64,000 bases of DNA from Lepus europaeus. Its lineage: Eukaryota; Chordata; Mammalia; Lagomorpha; Leporidae. The translations under genes were made by a program, and so were the position numbers. The notes under the pieces are model-generated. The model was not told where the DNA came from, ran no database searches, and worked only from the letters and a program-made list of their open reading frames with translations. How positions within the stretch are numbered: position 1 is the stretch's first letter; every line of letters starts with the position of its first letter. Below, in pieces: positions 1 to 11,748 of the stretch. The stretch covers positions 22,134,266 to 22,198,265 of the forward strand of contig NC_084837.1 in the NCBI RefSeq assembly GCF_033115175.1. The letters run 5' to 3'.

Positions 1-1604
1 ACCAAATGCCAGGTGATGGGACTGAGCTGTGATGGCCAATGGATTGGGCCGCCAGTGGTGCTTTGCAAACTGAATAAGTGCTGAGCTGCCAAAAGTGAGT
101 AGCTGTCCTATTCATATGTTGGACAGTTTTTAAAATTCTCTGTAAATCCACATGTAGTAGATCCTAAAATGCCAGTACATTTAAAACACTCCATCTTGGT
201 GTGGTAAGAAATTTCTGTAAGCTGTAGGTGCTCTGGCTTAGCGGGGAACAGTTTATAACACATGATCCAGAGGGAAGCTCTGTGCTGTGGCCCACCCCAA
301 GCAGCCTTGTGTAATTATTCCTCAACTAAGCCTGCATGCAGAGACCACACTGAACTCAACCAATAGTTATCCTTCTTTGGAAAAGAAGAATAAAATCGAG
401 TGGCCTTGTTATAAACATGAGCAAGCTGGAGCTTCTGAGGGGATTTCGCATTTCGGAGCCTTGTGGTTTTCTTCATCTATCTGATAATGATTAACATGCT
501 CCATGGCGAACCTTCCAGCCGCATGCAACTTCATAGGCGCGCTCTGCGCATCCCTCTTGCAGTTCAGGCTGAGGTTTGCTGAGGCTGTTTTTATAATCAT
601 TGGTGGTAAAATCAGGAACATGCAAAACGGGCGTGTGTTGAAGAGCAGTGCCTCTGACATTCTAGACCTTAAATTAGAGCGGTGAGCATAAACACTGCAA
701 ACAGAGGGTTTTTTTTTTTTCCCAACTAAATTGCAATTATATTTTAAATTACCTACAATTACCAGAAACCATCTCAAAGCTAGAAGTTAACTTCTTAGGC
801 ACTGGACCCAACAGATCAGCTGTTAAATAGCCCATCCAGTGCAGCTGACCTCTCACTCTGGTCTCACCCACACGCAGCCTCCTACAAACCAAGCCAGGCA
901 CAGCGGCAGGGCAGAGTCTGGTTCAGGCGCACGTGACAGGCGTCGCCCTTGGAATTGTGCAGCCATATTTTTACAACTTCCCAAATTACAGTTTCATTCA
1001 AGTTCATGACATTTTCCTGAAATACTGTGTTGGTTTGCTTTTTGAGAGCAAATGACCCATTTTATTTTAGATTTTCATTGAACTATTTTTATACAACAGG
1101 TTTTTGTGATCTGGTATTTAGGGCATGGAATTGGGTCCAGGAGCCACTAGGACTATTCGTGGCTGGTCACTCTGTGACCCTGGTAAAAGCTCTTACCTTC
1201 TGGGATTCAGAGTTAACATCATGCTGAGCACTTGGGAAAAGTGCCCGGTGACTTCAGAGCACCAGGCTGTGGTGGCCTGGATGCAGGGCTGAGCTCTGCC
1301 CCTTGCCACAGAGGCACCTCCCTGGTCTTGGTTGTAATTCCCTTTCAGTGGGGGGAATGGGGTGTTTGAGGGAAGCTTTTCCTTCCACTGCCTAGCTGCT
1401 ACCCAGCTTACCAGGCAACTGCCCCGAGGTCAGTACTGTACTTGGAGATACTGGGCTTTGGAAATGGATTAACTAGTTAAAACAACCTGGCCTCTTGTTT
1501 CTCCAGGAACTTGTAGCAAGCCTCTCTTCCTTGAATCCAGCTTCTTGTCTTGGATCCACACTTCTCACAGTCTCCAAAGTGATTTTTCCGGACTATAGAG
1601 CAAT
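1..1604. other. No recognised gene or repeat
   Basis: I recognise no repeat family and no coding signal here. Open frames are short (at most about 120 codons) and overlap on both strands. A T-run of 12 lies near 709-720. It could be intronic or intergenic. Confidence 0.5.
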
Positions 1605-1906
1605 GCTGGGACGGTGGCATAGTCGTTGTCATTGCTTGGCACACCTGCATCCCATATCAGAGTGCCTGGGTTTGAGTCTTGGCTACTGTGCTTCCAGTCC
1701 AGCTTCCTGGGTTGCAGCAGGTGATGGCTTAAGTACTTGGGTCCCTGACCATCCACGTGGGAGACCTTAATTGAGTTCTGGGCTCCTGGCTAAGCCCTGG
1801 CTACTGTAGGCATTTAGGGAGTGAACCATCAGATGGAAGGTCTCTCTCCATCTGTCTCTGACATTCAAATGAAATGAAAATTAATAAATGTTAATTTTTT
1901 AAAAAG
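1605..1906 (+). mobile_element. CSINE, old copy
   Basis: A diverged head starts at the GCTGGGACGGTGGCAT motif, followed by the body and an A-rich 3' end (AATTAATAAATG). No clear TSD is visible, which fits an old insertion. Confidence 0.85.
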
Positions 1907-2686
1907 CAATGTCGGTTTCTGCCTTAAAACCCTTAAGCATTGCCCCATCACTGAGAGCCATGCTGCTTTGTTTCCTGCCAGCTTGTCTGCTTCACAGCCT
2001 GTGGCTCCATAGAACTGAACTGTTTCTGTTCACCACCCCCAAGCCCCCAGCCAAGGTAACGGAAGACACCTTCTGTACTGCTGTCAGTTCTTTCTGGCTG
2101 GCAGCCCCTATTACTTCTGTGCTTGAGTAAACCAGGAACACTGTTTCAGACTCTGTTTAGACCACAACCTCCAGAAATCCTCTCTAGAAACCTCTACATT
2201 ATGGCATTGACTCATGGGGACCATTTTGATCGCCTTAATCCTTATGCCCATCCCTAACTATAGAGAAAGAGTAGGGGAGTCCTAAGAGAGGACGTGGCTT
2301 TTCCAGTGCCCGTGAGTGGAATTCCATCTGGGTGAACTTCACAGCCAGTGCACAAGGACCTGTACCCTTCCAGGAGCTGGAGTAGAGTGGGGCAGAGCAA
2401 ACGACTTCAACCATGGACTCTTAATGTTGAAGGAGGTACCTGAGCCTAAAGGGGAAGATGGTGTTGTACATTCTTTTGTCTCCGTGTATGCGCTGGACTA
2501 ATAGTAATTGGTTGGTAATTGACTGTAGCACATCTTCCTTTTACTATTTGGGATGTGCCACTGAAGATGCATTAAAATAATGATTATGATCAGATGACAA
2601 ATTATAAATGTTTGTTTTGACTCTACTGTCACCTGTAAGTCATTTCCATGATTTGAATAAGTAATGCTTCTTTAAAAACAAATCTA
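1907..2686. other. Unassigned single-copy-looking sequence
   Basis: No repeat family is recognised between the first two SINEs. No ORF exceeds 75 codons and no splice-flanked open segment stands out. Confidence 0.5.
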
Positions 2687-3018
2687 GGCCGGCGCTGTGG
2701 CTCAACAGGCTAATCCTCCGCCTTGCTGCGCCAGCACACCAGGTTCTAGTCCCGGTTGGGGTGCCGGATTCTATCCCGGTTGCCCCTCTTCCAGGCCAGC
2801 TCTCTGCTATGGCCAGGGAGTGCAGTGGAGGATAGCCCAAGTGCTTGGGCCCTGCACCCACATGGGAGACCAGAAGAAGCACCTGGCTCCTGGCTTCAGA
2901 TCAGTGAGATGTGCTGGCCGCAGCGGCCATTGGAGGGTGAACCAACGGCAAAAAGGAAGACCTTTCTGTCTCTCTCTCTCTCTCTCACTGTCCACTCTGC
3001 CTGTCAAAAAAAAAAAAA
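2687..3018 (+). mobile_element. CSINE, young GC-rich subfamily
   Basis: The head is GGCCGGCGCTGTGGCTCA. It has the doubled TCCCGGTT block after the B box that marks the GC-rich subfamily, and ends in CTGTC plus pure A rather than AAATAAA repeats. The A-tail abuts the tail of the next, opposite-strand SINE. Confidence 0.93.
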
Positions 3019-3296
3019 AATCTATTCATTTATTTGAAAGGCAGAGTTGCAGAGAGATCTTTGATCTGCTGGTTCACTCCCCAAATGGTCACAGTGACCT
3101 GGACTAGGCCAGGCCAAAGCCAGGAGCCAAGAGCTTCTTCTAGGCCTCACACATGGGTGCAGGGCCGAGCACTTGGGTCATGTTCCACTGCTTTCCCAAG
3201 CACATTAGCAGGAAGCCAGGGGGCTTGAACCAGTGCCCATGAGGGATACTGGTGCTACAGACTGTGGCTTAACCTGCTATGCCACAACGTCAACCC
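3019..3296 (-). mobile_element. CSINE
   Basis: The reverse-complement tail (ATTTATTTGAAAGGCAGAG) begins where the previous plus-strand copy ends, giving a tail-to-tail pair. The element runs to the reversed head near 3296. Confidence 0.9.
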
Positions 3297-3392
3297 ATTA
3301 ATACTTCTTAAGCCAAAATTCTGGGGGATTTCTGAGAAAGAGAGACAGGTAGGTGTAGAATTAAAAGGTTGGGATGAAATATCACTAATCAC

Positions 3393-3724
3393 AGGGCTGG
3401 TATTGTGGCTTAACAGGTAAAAATGCTGCCTGTGATGCCAACATTCCATATGGGCGCTGGTTCGTGTCCTAGCTGCTTCACTTCTGATCCAGCTCTCTGC
3501 TGATGTACCTGGGAAAGCAGTAGAAGATGGCCCTAGCGCTTGGGCCCCTGCAGTTCACACAAGAGACCTGGATGTAGCTCCTGGCTTTCGCCTGGCCCAA
3601 CCTTGGCCATTGCAGCTCTCTGGGGAGTGAACGAGCAGATGGAAGATTCCTCTCTCTTTGTTGCTTCTTCTCACTCTGACTTTCAAATAAATAAATATAT
3701 CTTTGTTTTTAAAAAAAAAAAAAA
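3393..3724 (+). mobile_element. CSINE with TSD
   Basis: Flanked by a 10-bp duplication, CACTAATCAC at 3383-3392 and CACTCATCAC at 3725-3734, with one mismatch. The tail carries AATAAATAAA then A-runs. Confidence 0.93.
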
Positions 3725-3734
3725 CACTCATCAC

Positions 3735-4747
3735 GTTGTCTCAATAGGAATACTTTTGACATGAGTAGAAAACCTGAGTGACTTAAACTATTTTACTCAT
3801 AAAAAACACGCTTTCTGGAGGTAAACAACTGTTCGTCATCGTTAAAATCTCAGAAACACCAGGGCCATGTTCCTCCAGTCCTCTTGGGCTTTCTCCAGTG
3901 TGTAGAATGGCTGCTGTGGTGTCGAACAGCACTCTAAGCAAGGCGGGAGATAGGAAGCTGTAGAAGGGGCTGAGCTAGTGGCAGAGTCTCCTAGAGACTT
4001 CTATATATAATTGATGGGGGCCTGACTGTCCCATGTGACTAACCCTAGTGGCAGGGGAGCAGAAAAGCCGATAACTGGCTTTTCCAGCCTCTGTACTGGA
4101 TGGAGCCCTGGAAGGTATATTTGAGAATGCAGTTGAATGGCCCACCAAAGGCATCCACTACCGTGTCATCTTGTTCTCCCCAGAAGTCATCCACCATCAC
4201 CACCATTGACCACTGTTTGCTCTTTGGAACTTTTAATGTAAAATCTGGCAAAAATACAAAGTTGTGCATCAGTTGTCAGTTTTACCAGTTAGCACAGTGC
4301 CTTGGTGGTTCTATCTATGTCAGGCTGTCCTGTGCCTTGGGAAGAAGCATTTGCCTCTGGTGACAGGGAAAGCTTTTGAATCCTGTTGTTTGGATGGATT
4401 TGAAAAAAGTGCAAACAAAAGTATCTGTCCTTAGTTTAACTTTTCGTTCTTGTTTATTCATGGGTGCTTCTAAGAGCTTTTGCAAGTAAACCTTCCAAAT
4501 CTTAAACTAAGTGTGGTAGGCAAACTATCTCAAAGTTTACAGTTTACTCTACTGATCAAGAAGAATAACAATCCATTAATTGTGATGAGGTAACCTCATT
4601 AAACAGGGCATGTGGAGAAAACAAGGGGAATTCTAGCAAGTTGGAAGTCTTGAAGCTACACAGTCTTGTCTGTGCTGGTGGGTCCACTGATACCCCTCTG
4701 CTTCAGAACAGCCCACCGTAGGGTACACTGTTATATAGTCAGCCTGA
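3735..4747. other. Unassigned sequence
   Basis: I recognise no repeat and no coding region. The longest open frames are under 90 codons. Confidence 0.45.
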
Positions 4748-4940
4748 CAGCAGTACAGAATTGTAGTTAGATGTGAGCTGTGGAGCCAGGCTGTCATAGT
4801 TTGAGTCCTCACTAGCTATGTGATCTAGGACAAGTTACTAAAACCCTCTATGCCTCTCAATGGGACAGTCATAATACTTAGCTAATATATGTAAATATAT
4901 GTAAAACACTGAGAAAAAGTTCTACAATAGGCACAAAAAT
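4748..4940 (+). mobile_element. MIR-type ancient SINE
   Basis: In order it matches the MIR plan: a TGTGGAGCCAGGCTG-like block, TTTGAGTCCTCACTAGC, a TGTGATCTAGGACAAGTTACT core, then CTCTATGCCTC and an ATAATACTTA stretch. Divergence is high, as expected for this mammal-wide family. Confidence 0.75.
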
Positions 4941-4965
4941 GGGTGAATATCAGCTTTTGATATTA

Positions 4966-5089
4966 AGGGTATTTCAGAGTTCATGGAAAATGCGTATTAT
5001 AAAAAGTGCATGTGTGGATTTGGGATTTTTTTTTGGCATCATGATAAACTTCAGTTCTATATTTCCAGGAACTTTTTGAAGTACTCCCA
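4966..5089. mobile_element. Mariner-type MITE (HSMAR2/MADE2-like ends)
   Basis: The left end AGGGTATTTCAGAGTTCATGG is the approximate inverted repeat of the right end near 5067-5088 (AACTTTTTGAAGTACTCCC). TA dinucleotides flank both ends (4964-4965, 5090-5091). At ~124 bp it has no room for a transposase. The family name is inferred from the ends. Confidence 0.6.
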
Positions 5090-5294
5090 TATGATGATAC
5101 TGTATAATAATGTGCATGAAGTAAGTGGACACATTGCTTCTCTGCCTTTCCCTGCCTGCTGGTTTGTACCTTTTGGAATTTCTCTTTTACCAATGAAACA
5201 CTCATAAACGCTTGGTAATATTTGAGTACTTAACAGCATAGTACTTAATTACTCTGTGTTCACTCACCTGTCAGGCTATATGTAGTATTATCAT

Positions 5295-5628
5295 TTTTTA
5301 AAATTTATTTACTTATTTGAGAGGTAGAGTTATAGACAGTGACAGGGAATGACAGAGAGAAAGGTCTTTTCCCTCCACTGGTTCACTCTCCAAATGGCCG
5401 CAATGGCTGGAGCTGCGCCAATCTGAAGCCAGGAGCCAGGTGCTTCTTCCTGGTCTCCCACGCGGGTGCAGGGGCCCAAGGACTCGGGCCATCCTCCACT
5501 GCCCTCCTGGGCCACGGCAGAGAGTTGGATTGGAAGAGAAACAGCCAGGACTAGAACCCGGCACCCACATGGGATGCCGGCGCTGCAGGCAGAGGATTAA
5601 CCTACTGCGCCATGGCACCGGCCCCATA
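5295..5628 (-). mobile_element. CSINE with TSD
   Basis: A perfect 12-bp duplication TAGTATTATCAT lies at 5283-5294 and 5629-5640. The reversed head ends in GGCACCGGCCCC. It landed at the edge of an older MIR. Confidence 0.95.
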
Positions 5629-5770
5629 TAGTATTATCATAATTTCACAGAAGGAAAAGGAAATTGAGCAGAGAGATAAAATAACTTATTCAAGTCCCAC
5701 AGTTAAGAAACTTGTTGGAGTTGGAATTAGAGCTCAGATATTTTGGATTTCAAAATTGAACTTTCCCATT
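5629..5770 (-). mobile_element. MIR-type ancient SINE, partial
   Basis: The reverse-complement MIR core is recognisable from the GAAATTGAGCAGAGAGA, AACTTATTCAAGTCCCACAG and TTGGAATTAGAGCTCAGA blocks. The preceding CSINE interrupts its left side. Confidence 0.6.
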
Positions 5771-6397
5771 GTGGTGGTGTCACACGGCTGAAGTTAGCTT
5801 TTTCTGTGTGTATCTGTCTGCACCTGATTTTCTCATGTGCTGGGGGCATCTATACACCTCACCATCTTTGTTTTCTGATAGCTTGTCCAGGATCCTGACA
5901 AGGAAGGGATGCAAAACCTACGTAAAGATAATGCTTGTAAAGTATAGGTAGCACTCAGTCAATTTTAGTTGCCATTGTATTGTTATTCCACACACCCACT
6001 TTCTCTGGCCAAGGTTGACTGGACCAGGAGTGGACCCTTGATCTGGCTAGGCCAGAAAGATCACTCTTTCAAAAATATGAAATTCAGAACCAGAAAAAGT
6101 TCCATAGATGCACTATGTCATTGGAACCAAGTTGATGGAAATTCAAGAGTGAAGTGTACATCTCATCTGACTTATAATAAGTATGCATCTTACCAAATTT
6201 ATAATAATGACTCTGATCTCCAGCCATAATGTGTGGAAACCTCATGGAGGTCGGCAAAATTGATTTATGAACACATTTCACGAGCCATACTGATTGGTGC
6301 AGGGATAAGTACATGGTTGAGTCAGACCAATAAACCATTCTTTCCTGGAACTTTCTCCTGAAGTTATTTGGGAAAAATAAAATGAAATATAATGCGT
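5771..6397. other. Unassigned sequence
   Basis: No gene signal. A block near 6005-6060 looks like old interspersed-repeat sequence, but I cannot name the family. Confidence 0.4.
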
Positions 6398-6590
6398 TTG
6401 TGTAAGTCAGATTTTTGTTATTACGATGAAATATCTGGAGCACAGTACTTTTATATGGGAAAAAGGTTTACGCTGGTTTTGGAGATTCCCAGTCCAAGAT
6501 TGGGCAGGTTTCATTGCTTTGGCCTCTAGTCAAAGCTTTCCTAAAGACCTCACCTCCAAATACCATAACTGTAATGAGTTTCCACTCTAA
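6398..6590 (-). mobile_element. MaLR-type LTR fragment (MLT1-like)
   Basis: Read in reverse it has the MaLR plan: a TGGAGGTGAGGTCTTT-like block, then a 3' end with TTTTGTTATAGC-related sequence. Blocks correspond one for one with the LTR at 10361-12488 (for example CCAAGATTGGGCAG and AAAGACCTCACCTCC). Non-coding and partial. Confidence 0.55.
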
Positions 6591-6940
6591 GGGGCAGGCA
6601 TTTTCTGCCTTTGGTTAAGCTGCTTGAGACACCAGCATCGCATATCAGAGTGCCTTGGATTGAGTCCTGCACTGCTTCCAGTGTAACTTCCTGCTAATGC
6701 ACACACTAGGAGTCAGCAGATGATGACTCAAGTACTTGGGTCCCTGCCACCCACCTGGGAACCCTAGATGGCATCTCTGGCTCCTGGCTTTGGCCTGGCC
6801 CATCCTCAATTTTTGCAGGCTTTTGGGAAAGTGAACAAGCAGATAGAAGATCCATTTTCTGTTTCTCTCTCTCGTTTTCCCTCTATCTCTCTCATTTTAC
6901 CTTTCAAATAAATAAATAAATCTTTAAAAAGTTTTTAAAC
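6591..6940 (+). mobile_element. CSINE, old copy
   Basis: It starts at GGGGCAGGCATTTTCTGCC and ends in AAATAAATAAATAAATCTTT. It is diverged and without clear TSD, and sits at the end of the LTR fragment. Confidence 0.9.
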
Positions 6941-7045
6941 AAAGAGAGTTAGGGCATCAATGCTTTGTTGTTGCTATTGTCATTTTGTTAAGGAGAAAGC
7001 AAGAAATGCCAGTTGTATATATATCCTATTAGAATTAGAACTTTG

Positions 7046-7365
7046 GGGCCGACACTGTGGCTCACTTGGCTCGTGGCGCTGGCATCCCATATGGGCGCTG
7101 GGTTCTAGTCCTGTTTGCTTCTCTTCCAGTCCAGCTCTCTGCTGTGGCCCGGGAGGGCAGTGGAGGATGGCCCAAGTGCTTGGACCCCTGCATCCACATG
7201 GGAGACCAGGGAGAGGCACCTGGCTCCTGGCTTTAGATCGGCGTAGCTCCAGCCATGGCAGCCATTTGGGGGGGTGAACCAATGGAAGGAAGACCTTTCT
7301 CTCTGTCTCTCTCTCTCTCACTGTCTAACTCTGTCAAATAAATAAATAAATTAAAAAAAAAAAAA
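7046..7365 (+). mobile_element. CSINE with perfect TSD
   Basis: A 15-bp duplication AGAATTAGAACTTTG lies at 7031-7045 and 7366-7380. Head GGGGCCGACACTGTGG, tail TCAAATAAATAAATAAATT plus A14. Confidence 0.97.
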
Positions 7366-7439
7366 AGAATTAGAACTTTGACAGACAATGTGAAGAAGTA
7401 TTGACCAGATAATACTTGGAATGACAGAATCTTTAAGCG

Positions 7440-7560
7440 TAACAGATGATGCAATGTGATATTTTCATTTCACAGAAGAAGAAAGTGAGACCCAGAAGGT
7501 CAGTGCATCTGTGCAGGGTTGCAGAGTGAAGCCTGCAGTCGGCGTCTCTGTGTTTTTTCT
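7440..7560 (-). mobile_element. Possible MIR remnant
   Basis: TTTCATTTCACAGAAGAAGAAAG followed by a GAGACCCAGAAGGTCA-like block resembles the reverse-complement MIR core. It is short and diverged. Confidence 0.35.
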
Positions 7561-8093
7561 GATGTTCTTTCTCTGCATTTTGCTACCTGTATTCAAACTG
7601 GGTCTAAGACAAACAGACTGGGTCATAAAACAGCTCTGCCTATTGTTCAAGATTTACTGTCATCGTGGAGAGGAGGACAGTCAGGGTAGTTTTATTACAA
7701 TCTAGCATTTTAAAAAATGAAAATAAGTAGAGCATTTTAGACGTAACCTCATGCTTGACTGAACTGTAGTTTCCCCAAGTGATTTGAAGTCCAGATTTCT
7801 CCAGTCTTTCAAACATGTCCCTGCTCTTTTCAATGTCAAGGCAAGATTATGAAAATTTCCTCCCAGCCACCGACGTATTAAATACAAACTGACAGACTAG
7901 TGATTTCTTGCTAAAGGAAAATTAATAGGAGGGTGGGTATGGTGGGAAGAATCACTATATTCCTAAAGTTGTTCTTATGAAATGCATGAAGTTTGTAAGC
8001 CTTAAATAAAAGGTTTCGGCGGGGGGGGGGGGGGGGGACTACACAAATAAACTATGGGTAGAGTATTTGCAAGTAAATAATGGGTTATTGGCA
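7561..8093. other. Unassigned sequence
   Basis: Apart from the G-run at 8021-8037 I see no element or coding signal. Open frames are at most 64 codons. Confidence 0.45.
8021..8037. repeat. Homopolymer G17
   Basis: A run of 17 G follows GGTTTCGGC. Poly(G) this long is rare in mammalian DNA and is prone to sequencing-length errors. Confidence 0.95.
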
Positions 8094-8156
8094 GTTCACA
8101 AAAAGTCCATATTTATACCTTTGGTGTTTTTTGTGAACTTCTTGCATTCCTCAGAG
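8094..8156. repeat. Short inverted repeat, MITE-like
   Basis: GCAGTTCACAAAAAG on the left pairs with TTTTTTGTGAACTTC on the right, a ~15-bp stem with two mismatches around a ~25-bp loop. It may be a very short relative of the mariner MITEs in this window. Confidence 0.4.
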
Positions 8157-8199
8157 AGATATATGGTCTGTGGAACAATGAATCATTTCATTCCAAATA

Positions 8200-8340
8200 C
8201 ATAGAATCATGGAATTTGGGTGAGAGGGTTATTTAGAAACCACTTAGTCCAGCGTTTATTGATGAGGAACCCAAGGCCCAGGAAGATGAATTGACTGTAG
8301 GTTACCTTGGGCAAGGAGCTCTTATGAATCCTTCCATAAT
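8200..8340 (-). mobile_element. Possible MIR-class remnant
   Basis: CTTAGTCCAGCG, GATGAGGAACCCAAGGCCCAGG and TTACCTTGGGCAAGGAG follow the order of the reverse-complement core of old mammalian SINEs. The subfamily is unclear. Confidence 0.4.
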
Positions 8341-8952
8341 GTCACCTAAAATTAAGTTTTCTTGTATGTCTTGAATTTTCACTTGAAGATTGATGGCAAC
8401 TAAGAAAGTGTATCAAAATATAATTGTTATACATTAATATTAATTTAACTATAATGAAACTGTTTGTCTGAATGCTTAAACTAAGATATATTTTCTTATC
8501 TTTCCATTTCCCTTTGCAGCCATACTCAGAAAAGCATTAAGTATTTCCAAAAATGTTCTTTTTCTTTTTAATCTTTTACCATCTAATTTTTAGGCAATAC
8601 CATCAACACAAAGTCTCATAAAACATTTTAATATGCACTTTAAAGGGTTGTGTATATATAATAATGAATTTGTTCCAATAGCTGCCTCTACCACCATATT
8701 AACATATGCAGAATTCCAGAACAGTCTGAACAACACCACGTCTTGGTGAGTTGTGATCTGTTTAATGAAATTAGGCATGTCAAACACATGAAAAGCAAAA
8801 TGATAGAACAGCGATTTTCTCTTGCTACAAAGGTGACTTCAGGACCAGGCAAGGACCCTGGGACACCGAAGTCCAGGAGCAAAGACCAAAAGAGGACTTC
8901 CCGCTGTTCTACCTTGTGGGGAAAGCCAGCTCTTTAATGGGAGGAAAGAAAA
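8341..8952. other. Unassigned AT-rich sequence
   Basis: No coding signal or recognised repeat. Open frames are at most 65 codons. Confidence 0.4.
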
Positions 8953-9085
8953 TGCAAGGACACTTTGAAAAGTATATGGAAAATGGATGTTAAGAGGTAC
9001 ATTTATTTTGGTGCAAAAAAATTTGAAATCCATGCACACTTTTTTCATATGAAGCATTTTCCATGAGCTTTTTGGAGACCCCTCA
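8953..9085. mobile_element. Mariner-type MITE
   Basis: Left end CACTTTGAAAAGTATATGG and right end TTTTCCATGAGCTTTTTGG are inverted copies. The interior has the GGTGCAAAAAAATTTGAAAT block that recurs in the element at 42.7 kb. Confidence 0.6.
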
Positions 9086-9359
9086 GACAGTAGGTATCTT
9101 ACTCGGAGAAAAGTCAAACAGGAAACAGATGTCCATTACCTTTTCTGGTGTTTTCTGTTCTTTCAGAAACAGAAAGGCAGATGTATGGGGACTTAGACAC
9201 CTTGTGTGTCCCAAGTTATTTATCTCCCAAAGGCATGCTAGAACTCAGATTCTCATGCATAGAGTGGAGAGTTCCAGACCCAAAGCTCAAGAAAGCTGCC
9301 CCCAGAAGCCACTGGTGGCTGCAAACCAGAGCCTAGAGAGGTCTTTTTTTAGAGAGGTG
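9086..9359 (+). other. Sequence with a strong splice-acceptor-like site
   Basis: A polypyrimidine tract ending TTCTTTCAG at 9166 is a good acceptor match. The following sequence is open in one frame for over 60 codons, but I see no donor or recognised product. Chance is likely. Confidence 0.25.
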
Positions 9360-9375
9360 GAGCTTTTTTGTTCTT

Positions 9376-9600
9376 TTTTTAAAAAATTTTTTTTAATTAA
9401 TTTATTTGACAGGTAGAGTTGTAGACAGTGAGAGAGAGACAGAGAGAAAGGTTTTCCTTCTGTTGCTTCACTCCCCAAATGGCCACCACGGCTGGCGCTG
9501 CGCCGATCCGAAGCCAGCAGCCAGGTACTTCTTCCTGATCTCCCATGCAGGTGCAGGGGTCCAAGCACTTGGGCCATCCTCCACCGCCCTCCCAGGCCAT
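9376..9600 (-). mobile_element. 5'-truncated CSINE with TSD
   Basis: Only the 3' two thirds of the SINE is present; the tRNA head is absent. A near-perfect 16-bp duplication (GAGCTTTTTTGTTCTT at 9360-9375, GAGCTTTTTCATTCTT at 9601-9616, two mismatches) shows it inserted already truncated. Confidence 0.92.
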
Positions 9601-9616
9601 GAGCTTTTTCATTCTT

Positions 9617-10360
9617 AAGGACTTATGTAGGAATTCAGAAAGCTTCTGGAGTAGTGTCAACTCATTGTAATATTTACTCAATGTCTCAGATCTTCCTAGA
9701 TATGAGGGTTACAAAAATTCAAGTCTACATTTTGGAATTTATTTTAAACCATGAATAGCATAACAATACAATAATGGGTATAGAAGGGTGCTCACTGTAT
9801 CATTTATTATAATAGTACAACATTGCTATCACACCCCGCATGACTATCAATATGAGTTTTGCTAAATTAATTGTTCTATCCATTATTCATCCATTTAAAA
9901 GAGTGCCCCATAGAAATAATCTGTTTTTGTTGTAATTTTCAACTGGATGAGATAGAATAGGTAAGAAAATCCAAAATATGTGCTTTCAGAAAGCAATTTT
10001 CCTGGGGAAGGAGTTAATCATGAAATGCTTTAGTTCATTCTTGTTTGACCCTTCCTGGATGAAGAAGTTTTATGGTGCAATAAAACGGCTGAGGTTCCCA
10101 AATTAAAAAAAACAAAAAAAACAAACAACAAAAAAAAACTTTTTCTAATGTTTGCAGGAGCTGATCAACCTAAGACATTAAGTCATGGAGGGCCCCAGCT
10201 GGACATTATTCTGTATGGGTGGGGCCTGGTCAACTTAATTAACTTCAGCATCTGCCAAGGGCACCTGCTGGTGACTGTATGTGTGGAATACTTGATTCAG
10301 GGCATGGAAAACAGGCAATCATTTGGAACCAAAAAAGAGACTCCATAGGTGTATGAGTAG
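9617..10360. other. Unassigned sequence with AATAAA and A-rich tract
   Basis: Mostly unrecognised. AATAAA at 10079-10084 is followed about 20 bp on by an A-rich tract (10104-10139), so the upstream part could be the 3' end of an old retrocopied transcript. No parent is recognised. Confidence 0.35.
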
Positions 10361-10586
10361 TAGTCAGTTTTCCATTCCTACCCCAAAATAGCAGAGGTGG
10401 TTAACATAAGAGAAAATGTTTATTTTAGCTCATGGCTCTGAAAATCCACAAAGATTGGGCAGCCCTGTTATTTGGCCCCTGGTGATAGCATTCTTACTGG
10501 TAGAGACCTGGCGCATGACGTCACAGGGCAGGAGATATCGAGCATATGTGTCTGTTGTGTGGTGTATTTTTTGTTGTTGTTTTTTA

Positions 10587-10924
10587 TTTATTTATTATTA
10601 TAATTTTTTGACAGGCAGAGTTAGACAGTGAGAGAGAGAGACAGAGAGAAAGGTCTTCCTTCCGTCTGTTCACCCCCCAAATGGCTGTTACAGCCGGCGC
10701 GCTGCGCTGATCCAAAGCCAGGAGCCAGATGCTTCCTCCTGGTCTCCCATGTGGGTGCAGAGCCCAAGCACTCGGGCCATCCTCCACTGCACTCCTGGGC
10801 CACAGCAGAGAGCTGGACCAGAAGAGGAGCAACCGGGACAGAATCCAGCGTCCCGACTGGAACTAGAACCCGGAGTGCCGGTGTTACAGGTGGAGGATTA
10901 GCCTAGTGAGCCGCGGCAATGGCA
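10587..10924 (-). mobile_element. CSINE, GC-rich subfamily, perfect TSD
   Basis: A 15-bp duplication TGTTGTTGTTTTTTA lies at 10572-10586 and 10925-10939. The target was the T-rich (reversed) tail of the next SINE, so this copy is the younger of the two. Confidence 0.95.
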
Positions 10925-11280
10925 TGTTGTTGTTTTTTAAATATTTATTTATTTGAGAGGCAGAGTTAACAGAGAGAAGGAGAGAGATGGTGGGGAGAGA
11001 GAGGGAGGGAGAGATCGATCTTCCATTTGCCAGTTCACACTCTAAATGGCTGCAATGGCCAGGGCTGAGTCAGCTTGAAGCCAAGAGCCAGGAGCTTCAT
11101 CCAGGTCTCCCACTTGGGTGGGAGGGGCCCAAGGACCTGGACCATCTTCATCTGCTTTCCCAAGGGCATTAGCAGGGAGCTAAATGGGAAGCAGAGCAGC
11201 AGGGACTTGAAACAGTGCCCGAATGGGATGCCAGTGCTGCAAGCAGCCACTTAACCCACTGTGCCATAGCGCCGGCCCCA
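10925..11280 (-). mobile_element. CSINE with tail interrupted by the previous SINE
   Basis: The body runs from ATATTTATTTATTTGAGAGG to the reversed head ending GCGCCGGCCCC. The remainder of its tail lies left of 10572, beyond the inserted copy. Confidence 0.93.
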
Positions 11281-11605
11281 TCTGTGTTTTTTTTTTTTTT
11301 TTTTAATTATTTATTTGAAAGGCAGAGCTACGGAGAGAGGCAGAGGCAGAGAGGTCTTCCATCCACTGGTTCACTCCCCAGATGGCTGCAAAGACCAGAG
11401 TTGTACCGATCCGAAGCCAGGAGCTTCTTCAGGGTCTCCCATGTGGGTGCAGGGGCCCAAGGACTTGAGTCATCTTCCATGCTTTCCCAGGCCATAGCGG
11501 AGACCTGGATCGGAAGTGGAGCAGCTGAGACTCCAACCAGTGTCCATATGGGATGCCAGCATTGCAGGAGGCGGCTTTACCCACTAGGCCACAGCACTGG
11601 CCCCC
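11281..11605 (-). mobile_element. CSINE
   Basis: An 18-T reversed A-tail at about 11287-11304 leads into AATTATTTATTTGAAAGG, and the head ends in CACTGGCCCCC. It adjoins the previous SINE head-to-tail in the LTR. Confidence 0.93.
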
Positions 11606-11748
11606 ATCTAAGTGGTTTTAATCATGGATTTATTCATAGGGACTGGACCCTAATGACTCTATCCAGTCACTTACCAAAGACCCCCATCTCTTAACACCAT
11701 AATTGGAATAAGTTTCTACCCTCTTAGTATCATTAACATAAGACTGTG

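Noticed and set aside
5313..5627. Recurrent proteins with GPCTHVGDQEEAPGSW-like or WLQIG-like strings, here and in dozens of other places
   Set aside because: They are translations of CSINE copies in different frames, not a protein family.
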